Position numbers and translations under genes: made by a program | Shown here: piece by piece, positions 6,741 through 14,425 of the stretch | How the letters are laid out: every line of letters starts with the position of its first letter | How positions within the stretch are numbered: the first letter of the stretch is position 1 | The notes under the pieces: generated by a model | What the model was told of the DNA's origin: nothing | The model's input: only the letters and a program-made list of their open reading frames with translations | Databases searched by the model: none | Source: an uncultured Desulfovibrio sp. | Lineage (GTDB): Bacteria; Desulfobacterota; Desulfovibrionia; Desulfovibrionales; Desulfovibrionaceae | Assembly (NCBI GenBank): GCA_900553065.1 | Contig: USBZ01000042.1 | Location: forward strand, 1 to 16,930 | Reading direction: 5' to 3' | Length of the DNA: 16,930 nt

Positions 6741-7616
6741 CTAGATTCTGCCGTAGGAGGTCAGAAGTTCGCGCAGCATGTTCACGGTGCTTTCGGAAGG
6801 CTGGCAGAGGGGCAGACGCACTTCGGAGCTCATGCGGCCCATGAGGGAAAGCGCGGTCTTGCAGGGGATGGGATTGCTTTCGACAAACATGGCGCGGTTC
6901 ATGGGTTCGAGCTTGAAGTGCAGGCGGCGGGCTTCTTCGTAGTCGCCGCGCTCGCAGGCGGCGGTCAGGGCGGACATGATGTCCGGCAGCACGTTGGCGG
7001 TCACGGAAATGACGCCCTTGCCGCCGACGGCATAGGTGGGCAGCACGGTGAAGTCGTCGCCGGAAAGCAGAATGTAGTCGGCCGGGCACTGTTCGAGAAT
7101 GTTCGAGATCTGCACGAGGTTGGCCGTGGCTTCCTTGCAGCCGATCACGTGTTCAAGTTCGCGGGCCATGCGGGCCTGGGTGGCAGGCAGCACGTTGGAA
7201 CCGGTGCGTCCGGGCACGTTGTAGACGAACATGGGCAGGGCCACTTCGTCGTTGATGGCCTTGAAGTGCTGGAAAATGCCTTCCTGCGTGGGCTTGTTGT
7301 AGTAGGGAGAGATGAGCAGAGCCGCATCGGCGCCGGCCTTCTTGGCGAAGCGGGTGAGACTGATGGCTTCCACGGTGTTGTTGGAACCGGCTCCGGCGAT
7401 GACGGGAACACGCTTTTTCACCTGATCCACGCAGATGCGGATGGCGGATTCATGTTCGGCATGGGTCATGGTGGCTGATTCGCCGGTGGTGCCGCAGGGC
7501 ACCAGGCCGTTCACGCCCTGTTCGATCTGCCATTCTATGTGAGCGCGGTAGGCTTCTTCGTCGATGGTGCCGTTCTTGAACGGGGTAAGCAGAGCAGTTA
7601 TTGTTCCGTGAAACAT
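6741..7616 (-). CDS. dapA: 4-hydroxy-tetrahydrodipicolinate synthase
   Basis: Condenses pyruvate with L-aspartate 4-semialdehyde, the first committed step of the diaminopimelate and lysine pathway, in the cytoplasm. The 291 residues match the family (E. coli 292). The Schiff-base lysine is Lys161 in GCKEATAN. Tyr133 in VYNVPGRTG, Arg138 in the same motif, and Thr43-Thr44 in CGTTGES complete the active site. The glycine-rich GGKGVISVTAN stretch also fits. GGAG lies 6 bases before the ATG. It follows nrnA after 269 bases, so it probably has its own promoter, although I found no convincing one. The chain ends with a long stem-loop. Confidence 0.97.
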   Translation of the reverse strand: MFHGTITALLTPFKNGTIDEEAYRAHIEWQIEQGVNGLVPCGTTGESATMTHAEHESAIRICVDQVKKRVPVIAGAGSNNTVEAISLTRFAKKAGADAALLISPYYNKPTQEGIFQHFKAINDEVALPMFVYNVPGRTGSNVLPATQARMARELEHVIGCKEATANLVQISNILEQCPADYILLSGDDFTVLPTYAVGGKGVISVTANVLPDIMSALTAACERGDYEEARRLHFKLEPMNRAMFVESNPIPCKTALSLMGRMSSEVRLPLCQPSESTVNMLRELLTSYGRI

Positions 7617-7885
7617 GGTTCTCTCCGAGCGGGATAGAGGAATGAAGAAGATTTCCAGACGACTGGGCCCCGGACGGTCAGAATTTCAAAAGGCTGAACG
7701 GCGGGAGGTCGTCTGCAGGCACGGTGCGCAGGCCGGGCAGGGGTGCGTGCCCCCGAGGTTCAGAACCCCAGATTTCCTTATTTCAAGTAGTGACATCGAC
7801 GTAACGATCCGTCAAGCCACGTGCCTGAACGTACAAGTGGAGCGGAAGAGTTCCCCGGCCGGAAGCTCTCCCGCCCGCGTTATTT

Positions 7886-8887
7886 TTATCGAATTTTGTT
7901 CCACACGAAGCGGATGTAGGGCTGCATGACGGTGAGGGCCTTTTCCGCATCGAGGGGCAGCGTGGCTCCGGCGGCATTGCGGTGTCCGCCGCCGCCGAAC
8001 TGGGCGGCCACGTCGCGCACGTTGTCGCTGCCGGAAGAGCGGAGGCTGGCCTTGGTCTGCACCTTGCCGTCCTTTTCCTCTTCCCGGAGAACCAGCGCCA
8101 CACGTACGCCGCAAAGCCTGCGCAGCTGCTCCACGAGGCCTTCGGCGTCTTCGCGTCCGGCTCCGCAGGAACGGAGGGCGTCACGGGTGATGAGGGCTGC
8201 CGCAAGGCGACCGTCCTCGAGAATGCGGGTCTCTTGCATGGCAAGGCCCCACAGACGCAGACGCGATTCCTTCCAGTTGTTTTCCAAAGCTTCGCGCAGC
8301 CTCGGCAGGTTGAGGCCTTCTTCCACCATTTCCGCCACGAGACGCAGCGCGCCGGGCGTGGTGTTGCCGTAGCTGAAGTTGCCCGTATCCGAGGAAACGG
8401 CCACATACAGGGCTTCGGCAAGCGCGCCCTGAAGCGGCGCGCGCAGCGCCTTGGCGATGAGTGCCACCATTTCTCCGGTGGCGGACATGGAAGGATCGAC
8501 CCAGTTGGCCTCGGTGCCGAAAAGCGGGTTGGCCAGATGATGGTCGATGTTCACGCTGGGCACGCGGTCGAGGAGCGGCTGGATCACGTCGCCGAGACGG
8601 GCTCTGTCGCCGCAGTCGAGGCAGACCACGAGATCGGGATCGCAGGGAAGCATGCCGGGATCGGTGAGCACGGGGCCCGGCAGCGTCAGGAACTTCAGAA
8701 AGTCGGGCAGGCCGTCTTCGTTGAAGACCAGCGCGTCCACGCCGATGGAACGAAGCGCCCAGGCCAGAGCAAGACTGGAGCCTGCGGCGTCGGCGTCGGG
8801 ATGGGCATGGGCGGCTATGAGCACACGCTGATGACCGCGCAGGGCGGACAATACTTCGCCGGGAACGGTAGTCTGTTCAGTCGTCAT
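7886..8887 (-). CDS. nrnA: DHH/DHHA1 phosphoesterase, NrnA-like oligoribonuclease/pAp phosphatase
   Basis: Metal-dependent enzyme expected to degrade very short RNA oligonucleotides and possibly 3'-phosphoadenosine 5'-phosphate. It has 333 residues, typical for NrnA. DHH domain motifs: HAHPDAD (27-33), CLDCGD with Asp91, the signature NIDHH (113-117), and SSDTGNF with Asp167. The C-terminal DHHA1 domain carries FGGGGHRNAAG (297-307), which binds the nucleotide end. The start at 8887 overlaps the last 11 bases of the DUF503 gene and has no clear ribosome binding site of its own, so translation is probably coupled. In many related bacteria this gene sits in the infB-rbfA-truB cluster; here it lies behind argJ. 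Confidence 0.93.
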   Translation of the reverse strand: MTTEQTTVPGEVLSALRGHQRVLIAAHAHPDADAAGSSLALAWALRSIGVDALVFNEDGLPDFLKFLTLPGPVLTDPGMLPCDPDLVVCLDCGDRARLGDVIQPLLDRVPSVNIDHHLANPLFGTEANWVDPSMSATGEMVALIAKALRAPLQGALAEALYVAVSSDTGNFSYGNTTPGALRLVAEMVEEGLNLPRLREALENNWKESRLRLWGLAMQETRILEDGRLAAALITRDALRSCGAGREDAEGLVEQLRRLCGVRVALVLREEEKDGKVQTKASLRSSGSDNVRDVAAQFGGGGHRNAAGATLPLDAEKALTVMQPYIRFVWNKIR

Positions 8888-9167
8888 AGAAAAACTCGAG
8901 ATCGCTGTAGACCATCTCTTCCTCGCACACGGCCTCCATCATGAGGAGACACTTGTCCATGCGCGACTGAAGATGTCTTTCGCTGTTGCTTACCGAAACC
9001 ACCTGGAGCCGGAGCCTGACCAGAGATTCCTCCGTTCCGGCTTCGGCAATGGCCACGTTGAAGGTGTTGCGCACCTTCTGCTTCAGGCTGTTCGCCACGC
9101 GGCGCTTGCCCTTCAGGGAGTCGTTGCCGTGCAGGGCGTATTCCACGGTAAGAACGCCTATGACCAT
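8877..9167 (-). CDS. DUF503 family protein (YlxP-like)
   Basis: A 96-residue protein with the DUF503 hallmarks: the N-terminal strand VIGVLTVEYALHGNDSLKGKR (split as strand, loop and the SLKGKR motif at about 17-22), RVANSLKQKVRNTFNVAIAE, and a C-terminal DLEFFYDD. The family has a ferredoxin-like fold and is usually encoded between infB and rbfA, which suggests a role near the ribosome; no reaction is established. The gene begins 9 bases after the argJ stop codon, with only a weak AGGA as ribosome binding site, and overlaps nrnA by 11 bases. argJ, this gene and nrnA therefore look like one operon. Confidence 0.92.
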   Translation of the reverse strand: MVIGVLTVEYALHGNDSLKGKRRVANSLKQKVRNTFNVAIAEAGTEESLVRLRLQVVSVSNSERHLQSRMDKCLLMMEAVCEEEMVYSDLEFFYDD

Positions 9168-9176
9168 GCGGGTGTC

Positions 9177-10385
9177 CTAGGAGCGGTAGTCGGAATTGAG
9201 GGAAACGTAGCCGTGGGAAAGATCCGAGGCCAGGAGGCGGGATTCGCCGGGGCCGTCGCCGAGAACGATGTCCAGAGGCAGATCCACGTTCTTGAGCGGC
9301 TCTTCCAGCAGCGCGTCGAAGTCCAGATCCGTGGGACGGCCGTTGCAGAACAGCTCCACGCCGCAGAGCGTCACGCGCAGCGCCAGAGGATCGAAGTCGA
9401 CGCCGGCGCGTCCTGCGGCGGCCACGATGCGGCCCCAGTTGGGATCGCGTCCGAACATGGCGGTCTTCACGAGCTGAGAATGGCCGACGGTGCGGGCCAC
9501 CTTTTCGGCATCCTCGTTGCAGGCGGCGCCCGTCACATGGATGTGCATGACCTTGGTGGCGCCTTCGCCGTCCTTGACCAGCATGTAGGCGAGCTCGCCC
9601 AGAATTTCGGTAAGCGCCGCTTCGAGAAGCGGCAGCTCGCTTTCGGCAACGTTCACGCCGGAAGCGCCGTTGGCAAGGCCGTAGAGAGAGTCGTTGGTGG
9701 AGGTGTCGCCGTCGACGCTCACACGGTTGAAGGTGGCGTCCACCGCACGGCGGAACATGGCGCGCCAGGCGGAAGGTTCCACGGCGGCGTCGCACATGAC
9801 GAGGGAGAGCATGGTGGCCATGTTCGGGCAGATCATGCCCGCGCCCTTGGCCACGCCGGCAAGGCGGACGGTGCCTCCGGCAAGCGCAAGTTCGCGTCCG
9901 GCCATTTTGGGGAAGGCGTCGGTGGTCATCATGGCCCGGGCGAGGCCTTCCAGATCCACGCTGCCCAGAGAGGCGGTGAGGGCGGGAACGGCGGCAGCCC
10001 ACTTGTCCATGTCCATCTGCGCGCCGATGACGCCGGTGGAGGCGGGCAGAAGCTCTTCTGCACGGACGTCTTCTCCGGCGCTGCAGAGCGCTGCGCTGAC
10101 CATGTCGAGCGTGCGCAGGCAGTTGCTTCTGCCTTCTTCGCCGGTGCAGGCGTTGGCCTGGCCGGAGTTGAAGATCACGCCGCGTACGCCCCTGTCCCCG
10201 GCGTTTTTGATGTTTTCCTGCGACACGAGTACGGGCGCAGCTCGGAAAAGATTGGTGGTGAACACGCCTGCAACCGTGGCGGGAGCGTCACTGAAGACGA
10301 GGGAAAGGTCGTTGCGGTCGAGATGCTTGCCCCGGAAGTCGGCATTGGCCGCGGCGAGACGGAAGCCCTGAGGTATCTGGATCAT
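9177..10385 (-). CDS. argJ: Glutamate N-acetyltransferase / ornithine acetyltransferase
   Basis: Moves the acetyl group from N-acetylornithine to glutamate, closing the cyclic arginine pathway; some members also use acetyl-CoA. It has 402 residues. The precursor is cut by its own threonine: Thr191 in PNMATMLS is the predicted nucleophile and new N-terminus of the beta chain. Other conserved parts are STGVIG (116-121, oxyanion region), AKGAGM (179-184), GDTSTND (226-232), FGRDPNWGRI (311-320) and the C-terminus YVSLNSDYRS. The start at 10385 is chosen over an upstream in-frame codon because GGAG lies 7 bases before it and the N-terminus IPQGFRLAA is typical. Whether it is mono- or bifunctional cannot be read from sequence. 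It is transcribed divergently from lepB. Confidence 0.97.
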   Translation of the reverse strand: MIQIPQGFRLAAANADFRGKHLDRNDLSLVFSDAPATVAGVFTTNLFRAAPVLVSQENIKNAGDRGVRGVIFNSGQANACTGEEGRSNCLRTLDMVSAALCSAGEDVRAEELLPASTGVIGAQMDMDKWAAAVPALTASLGSVDLEGLARAMMTTDAFPKMAGRELALAGGTVRLAGVAKGAGMICPNMATMLSLVMCDAAVEPSAWRAMFRRAVDATFNRVSVDGDTSTNDSLYGLANGASGVNVAESELPLLEAALTEILGELAYMLVKDGEGATKVMHIHVTGAACNEDAEKVARTVGHSQLVKTAMFGRDPNWGRIVAAAGRAGVDFDPLALRVTLCGVELFCNGRPTDLDFDALLEEPLKNVDLPLDIVLGDGPGESRLLASDLSHGYVSLNSDYRS

Positions 10386-10504
10386 GGAAAATCTCCGTTC
10401 CTTTGGAATGGCTTTCAATCTGCCACACTTGCCGCACAGGCGCAAGCAGCGCCAGAGGAGCGGAAGTCTGATTACCTGCGGAAAAGACAGCGGAAAATGG
10501 CGTC

Positions 10505-10533
10505 TTGCACGTACTTTCCCGCCGTGCTAATCT
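10505..10533 (+). promoter_or_regulatory. Candidate promoter of lepB
   Basis: TTGCAC (10505-10510) and TAATCT (10528-10533) are 17 bases apart, and TGC directly before the second box gives an extended -10 element. The hexamers match the consensus only partly. It lies in the 205-base divergent spacer between argJ and lepB, where a plus-strand promoter is expected. I found no comparably good argJ promoter. Confidence 0.35.
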
Positions 10534-10590
10534 CCGCTCGTTCATTCTGCACCCATACCTTAAACCCGGGCCTCGCGCCTCTTTGTCGTT

Positions 10591-11205
10591 ATGTCTGAAA
10601 ATTCAAGCAAAAAAGGCAGATCCATGTTTCGCGATTACGGCGAGGCACTGCTGACGGCGGTAATACTGGCTCTTGTCATCAGAACGTTTTTCCTTCAGGC
10701 CTACACCATTCCTTCCGGCTCCATGCTGCAGACCGTGCAGATCGGCGACTATGTGCTGGTGAACAAGTTCGTGTACGGCGTGAAGATTCCCTTCACCGAC
10801 AAGTATCTTTTCCGCGGCGCGGATCCTGAAATCGGGGACATTATCGTGTTCAAGTATCCCCGCGATCCCGGAACGGACTACATCAAGCGCGTGGTGGGCC
10901 TTCCCGGCGACGTCATTGAAATGCGCGACAAGCAGTTCTACCGCAACGGCGAACCGGTGAAGGAAGACTACATCCAGCAGCTGTATCCCAACGTCATCGG
11001 CAGACTGGACAATATCGGTCCCATCACCGTGCCGGAAGATTCCTACTTCGTCATGGGCGACAACCGCGACAATTCTGAGGACTCCCGCGCCTGGGGCTGC
11101 GTGCCCCGCTCCTACATTCACGGCAAGGCCTGGCGCATCTACTGGTCCTGGGACGGGGACTCCCACACGCCGAGACTCGGCCGTATCGGCATGCTCGTCG
11201 AGTAG
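10591..11205 (+). CDS. lepB: Signal peptidase I
   Basis: Membrane protease that removes signal peptides from exported proteins. It has 204 residues, a compact form with one N-terminal membrane segment (about 18-36), unlike the two-span 324-residue E. coli enzyme. The Ser-Lys dyad is Ser44 in PSGSM and Lys99 in YIKRVVGLPGD; the third signature GDNRDNSEDSR is at 156-166. The usual MxPTL after the serine is MLQTV here. The start is uncertain: ATG at 10591 has no ribosome binding site, while ATG at 10624 (residue 12) has AAGG 7 bases upstream. Both leave the membrane segment intact, and the longer form adds a basic KKGR tail. A good terminator follows. Confidence 0.96.
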   Translation: MSENSSKKGRSMFRDYGEALLTAVILALVIRTFFLQAYTIPSGSMLQTVQIGDYVLVNKFVYGVKIPFTDKYLFRGADPEIGDIIVFKYPRDPGTDYIKRVVGLPGDVIEMRDKQFYRNGEPVKEDYIQQLYPNVIGRLDNIGPITVPEDSYFVMGDNRDNSEDSRAWGCVPRSYIHGKAWRIYWSWDGDSHTPRLGRIGMLVE

Positions 11206-11231
11206 TCCCGTTTCACTGCTGTTTTTCTGTG

Positions 11232-11272
11232 CCTCTCCCGGAGTCGCGGCTTCGGGAGAGGAATCGTTTTTT
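11232..11272 (+). terminator. Rho-independent terminator after lepB
   Basis: A 9-bp stem CCTCTCCCG/CGGGAGAGG with a 12-base loop is followed by AATCG and six T residues (11267-11272). It lies 27 bases after the lepB stop codon and ends only 20 bases before the recR start, so recR must be reached by read-through or by a promoter inside lepB. Confidence 0.75.
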
Positions 11273-11292
11273 CATTCAGGAAGGAAGTTGCC

Positions 11293-11898
11293 TTGCAGCG
11301 CATACCGGAACCTTTGAAAAATCTTGTGGATCAGCTCGCCCGCCTGCCCGGACTGGGCCCGAAATCCGCCATGCGCGCCGCCATGACGCTGCTCAAGTGG
11401 CCCGAAGCGGAAGTTCGTCGTCTGGGCAAGGGCGTGTACGAGCTGCGTGATACGCTTCATCTGTGCAGCCGCTGCGGCGGCCTTTCGGATTCCGATCCGT
11501 GCCCCATCTGTTCCGATCCCGAGAGAGACGAAACGCAGCTGTGTCTCGTGGCCGAGTGGGACAGCATGCTTACTCTGGAGGAAGGAAATTTCTACAGAGG
11601 CTACTATATGATTCTCGGCGGTCTTCTGGCTCCGCTGGATCACAGCCCCGCGGAAACGCTGGAAACGGATCGCCTGCGTTCCCGCCTTGCCGAGGGCAGG
11701 GTCAGGGAACTCATTCTTGCTCTCGGCGCCACGGCTGAGGCGGAAGCCACGGCCACCTTCATCAAGGACATGGTGAACGCCCGTTTTCCCGAAGTGCGTG
11801 TCACCCGCCTTGCCCAGGGCATCCCGCTCGGGGCCGAAGTGAAGTACATGGACAGGGAAACCCTGCGCGAGTCCCTGCGCTATCGTCAGGCCCTGTAA
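11293..11898 (+). CDS. recR: Recombination mediator RecR
   Basis: Acts with RecO, and in some bacteria RecF, to load RecA at gaps. The 201 residues are normal. Order: helix-hairpin-helix LARLPGLGPKSA (15-26), C4 zinc finger with Cys58, Cys61, Cys70 and Cys73, Toprim domain (about 80-175), and a C-terminal segment VTRLAQGIPLGAEVKYMD. The Toprim part departs from the common form: VVEDP-like is VAEWD, and the usual NPTVEGEATA is GATAEAEATA. I believe this variant is typical of Desulfovibrio relatives. The start is TTG at 11293, supported by AAGGAAG about 5 bases upstream; no closer ATG exists. Confidence 0.96.
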   Translation: MQRIPEPLKNLVDQLARLPGLGPKSAMRAAMTLLKWPEAEVRRLGKGVYELRDTLHLCSRCGGLSDSDPCPICSDPERDETQLCLVAEWDSMLTLEEGNFYRGYYMILGGLLAPLDHSPAETLETDRLRSRLAEGRVRELILALGATAEAEATATFIKDMVNARFPEVRVTRLAQGIPLGAEVKYMDRETLRESLRYRQAL

Positions 11899-11956
11899 TT
11901 CGCAAGGCCGCCTCTTCCAGACGGCCGTTCAACGACAATCATTCCACGGAGATAGC

Positions 11957-12163
11957 ATGGCCTTTTATTTTGCACCCCGCGAGGCGAGAACCACACTGAC
12001 CTGCCCCGAATGCGGCGCTCCTCTGGATATCCGCCGTACCTGTCACGAGGCGTTCATGCAGTGCTCTGCCTGCCGCCGTACCTTCAAGCTGACGCAGTTC
12101 GTCAGCCAGATGGACGATGTGATGGAAGAATTCCTCGAACGGCTGTATGCCGATCGCGTATAG
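11957..12163 (+). CDS. Small dual-CxxC zinc-ribbon protein, 68 residues
   Basis: Function unknown. The protein has two CxxC pairs, CPEC (16-19) and CSAC (36-39), about 16 residues apart, with an extra Cys29-His30 between them, then an acidic amphipathic C-terminal helix (MDDVMEEFLERLY). This is a compact zinc ribbon or possibly a thiol-redox module. It recalls a family described as dual CXXC small (seleno)proteins of deltaproteobacteria, in which one cysteine is selenocysteine in some members; here all four positions are ordinary Cys codons. GGAG lies 5 bases before the ATG. It follows recR by 58 bases with only a weak 5-bp stem between, so the two may be cotranscribed. Confidence 0.85.
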   Translation: MAFYFAPREARTTLTCPECGAPLDIRRTCHEAFMQCSACRRTFKLTQFVSQMDDVMEEFLERLYADRV

Positions 12164-12317
12164 TCAATAAACGGGTCGGCCGCACTTGCCGGTCGGCCTC
12201 CTCCCTGTACGGGCAACCTCCGTTTTTCCTGCGTGTGTGCGTTAAGGCGTGACACGGCCTTTTCGTATCCGCCGGAACGACGCTTCCTCGGAAGAGCATT
12301 CCGATCAAGGAGGCCCT

Positions 12318-14423
12318 ATGAGCTTTCGTCGCCTTTCCTTTGCGGCGTGGCAGCCGCTGATCGACATCGCTGCCTTCATGCTGGTCAATACGGCGCTCTT
12401 TTTTGCCGCCAGACTGGCGCTTCTGTATTTTCTTCTCCCCGACATCACGGAAACGGCGCATATTCCCCATGCCCTGTACATCGGCTTGAAGTTCGATGCG
12501 CGCATGGCCGTGTTCATGTCGCTGCCCATGGCGTTCTGCCTGCTGTGGCCCGCCGTTGAAAGGGCCGTGTCGAGGCCCGGATTCTCGATGCCCCGCGGCA
12601 TTCTCTGCGCCGTTACGGGCATCATGGCCGCCGGAGCCATGCTGATTCATATCTTCGACTTCGGCTTCTTCTTCTATCTGCACCAGCATATCGACATGGG
12701 CGCGAAGGTCTTTCTCGAAGATCCTTCCGAATCCGTGCGCATGGTGTGGCAGAGCTATCCCGTCGTGCTCATCACGCTGGCCTTTGCCGCCGTCGTGGCG
12801 CTGTACGTCTGGCTTTTTGCCCGCTTCCTGCGCAGACACGTTCCCTGTCCCATTCGTCCGAAGACCGGCGGAGAGGGCTGCAGCCGCAAATGGCGGGCAC
12901 TTGTCACGGTGTCTTCCCTCGTCATGCTCTTCATCGTCGGCTACGGGCAGATAAGCTCGAACTTCTTCCCGCTGCGCTGGAGCAACGCCTATTTCAGTTC
13001 CGACAAGAACATCGCGCTTCTGGCCGTGAACCCCATCCAGAATCTCTACGATACCCGCAACTACGGCAAGGCCATTCCTCCGAACGTGGAAGCCACGCTC
13101 GAAGCCTGGCCCCGCATGGCCGAGTATCTCCGCATTCCCGAAGGTCAGAAGCCGCTTAACTATGTGCGGCACTTCCCCGGCAGAGACATGGAAAAGCGCC
13201 CCAATATCGTGATCATCATCATGGAATCCATGTGCTGGGAGCGCACGTCGCTGGCGCCTTCCATGCCGGAGTCGATGGGAAAAGATATCGATCCCACGCC
13301 GTTCCTCAAGGAACTCGCGGCCAAGAGTCTGTACTATCCCAATTTCTATGCGCCCACCCGCACCACGGCCAGAGCCGTGTTCACGACCATAAGCGGCGTG
13401 CCGGACGTCAATCACTCCGGCGGCACCACGTCGCGCAATCCCAAGCTGGTGGATCAGTCGTCGGTGCTCGATGAATTCAAGGGATACGAAAAATACTACA
13501 TGATCGGCGGCAATGCCAACTGGGCCAACATCCGCGGCATGATCCAGCATAATGTGAGCAATCTGCATCTTCTGGAGGAATCGGCCTGGGAAGCCCCCAA
13601 CACCGACGTGTGGGGCGTGTCCGACATCGCGCTGTTCCGCGAGTCCATAGATGTGCTGACGGGCAGTCCCAAGCCGTTCATTTCCGTGATCCAGTCGGCC
13701 TCCTTCCATCGTCCGTACACCATCCCGGACGACAACGAAGGTTATGTGCTCCCGCCGGATCCGTCTGCCGAGGCGCTTGCCTGGTACGGCTATGAGAATG
13801 CGGAGGAATACCGTTCCCTGCATCTTTCCGACCACGCGCTGCGCCGCTTCTTCGACAAGGCGTCGAAGCAGCCCTGGTTCAACGATACGGTGTTCGTCAT
13901 TTTCGGCGACCACGGCCTGAATTACAATTCCACCAACATTACGCCCGCGGTGCGTGCCTGCAATCTTCAGGCCTGGCATATTCCTCTTCTCATCTATGCC
14001 CCCGGCGGACAGGTGAAGCCCGGCGTGAATCCCGCGCCCCATATCCAGCCCGACGTGCTGCCCACCATGGCCTCGCTTGCCGGAATGGACTACTACACCA
14101 ATACGCTCGGCAGAAACATGCTTGATCCTGCCAACGATGCCGATGCCGTAGCCTTCATCAGCGACAACGACCATACCCGTTATCTTATTGAAGACGGCTT
14201 CGTGTATGCGATCCGGGCAGGCAATGAGGCGCTTTACCGGCTGGATGAGCGTACTCCCGACAACAATGCCCGCGATCTGCGGGAAGAGGAGCCCGAACGG
14301 GCGGCACAGATGCGTCAGAAGCTCATGGACTTCTACTATACCTCGCAGTATCTGCTGCATAACAACGGCAAGGAGCATATTCAGGCCGCCCGCCGTGCTG
14401 CCGAGGCCGGAGCGGCGGAGTAG
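12318..14423 (+). CDS. LTA synthase family membrane sulfatase-fold transferase
   Basis: Inner-membrane enzyme of the LtaS/OpgB type with a periplasmic catalytic domain; such proteins transfer phosphoglycerol or phosphoethanolamine to glycans or lipid A. It has 701 residues. Five membrane segments are visible at about 13-39, 58-80, 95-119, 148-170 and 193-211. In the sulfatase domain, the metal ligand Glu303 is in IIMESMCWE, the nucleophilic threonine lies within TRTTAR (347-352), WGVSD is at 432-436, a substrate-site histidine His464 is in SASFHRPY, and Asp531-His532 are in FGDHG. The start at 12318 is set by AAGGAGG 4 bases upstream; an earlier in-frame GTG (12249) lacks one. lpxC nearby implies a Gram-negative envelope, so lipoteichoic acid itself is not the product. 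The substrate cannot be told from sequence. rnhA follows after 2 bases. Confidence 0.9.
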   Translation: MSFRRLSFAAWQPLIDIAAFMLVNTALFFAARLALLYFLLPDITETAHIPHALYIGLKFDARMAVFMSLPMAFCLLWPAVERAVSRPGFSMPRGILCAVTGIMAAGAMLIHIFDFGFFFYLHQHIDMGAKVFLEDPSESVRMVWQSYPVVLITLAFAAVVALYVWLFARFLRRHVPCPIRPKTGGEGCSRKWRALVTVSSLVMLFIVGYGQISSNFFPLRWSNAYFSSDKNIALLAVNPIQNLYDTRNYGKAIPPNVEATLEAWPRMAEYLRIPEGQKPLNYVRHFPGRDMEKRPNIVIIIMESMCWERTSLAPSMPESMGKDIDPTPFLKELAAKSLYYPNFYAPTRTTARAVFTTISGVPDVNHSGGTTSRNPKLVDQSSVLDEFKGYEKYYMIGGNANWANIRGMIQHNVSNLHLLEESAWEAPNTDVWGVSDIALFRESIDVLTGSPKPFISVIQSASFHRPYTIPDDNEGYVLPPDPSAEALAWYGYENAEEYRSLHLSDHALRRFFDKASKQPWFNDTVFVIFGDHGLNYNSTNITPAVRACNLQAWHIPLLIYAPGGQVKPGVNPAPHIQPDVLPTMASLAGMDYYTNTLGRNMLDPANDADAVAFISDNDHTRYLIEDGFVYAIRAGNEALYRLDERTPDNNARDLREEEPERAAQMRQKLMDFYYTSQYLLHNNGKEHIQAARRAAEAGAAE

Positions 14424-14425
14424 GC

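Noticed and set aside
7617..7885. Lysine riboswitch upstream of dapA
   Set aside because: I looked for a multi-helix aptamer and an expression platform in this 269-base spacer but saw only small hairpins, with no recognisable lysine-riboswitch layout.
8973..10598. 541-codon plus-strand frame opposite argJ and the DUF503 gene
   Set aside because: Gly/His/Val-rich shadow translation without motifs; argJ and DUF503 are unmistakable on the other strand.
12164..12317. Repeat or terminator before the LtaS-type gene (GGTCGGCC twice, near 12176-12199)
   Set aside because: The 8-base direct repeat allows only a 5-bp stem and has no T tract, so it is not enough to call an element.
12102..14378. 758-codon open frame on the minus strand opposite the LtaS-type gene
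   Set aside because: It is a long antisense shadow produced by codon bias. The composition (His, Gly, Arg rich) is that of a reverse-complement frame, and the plus-strand gene has a clear active site.
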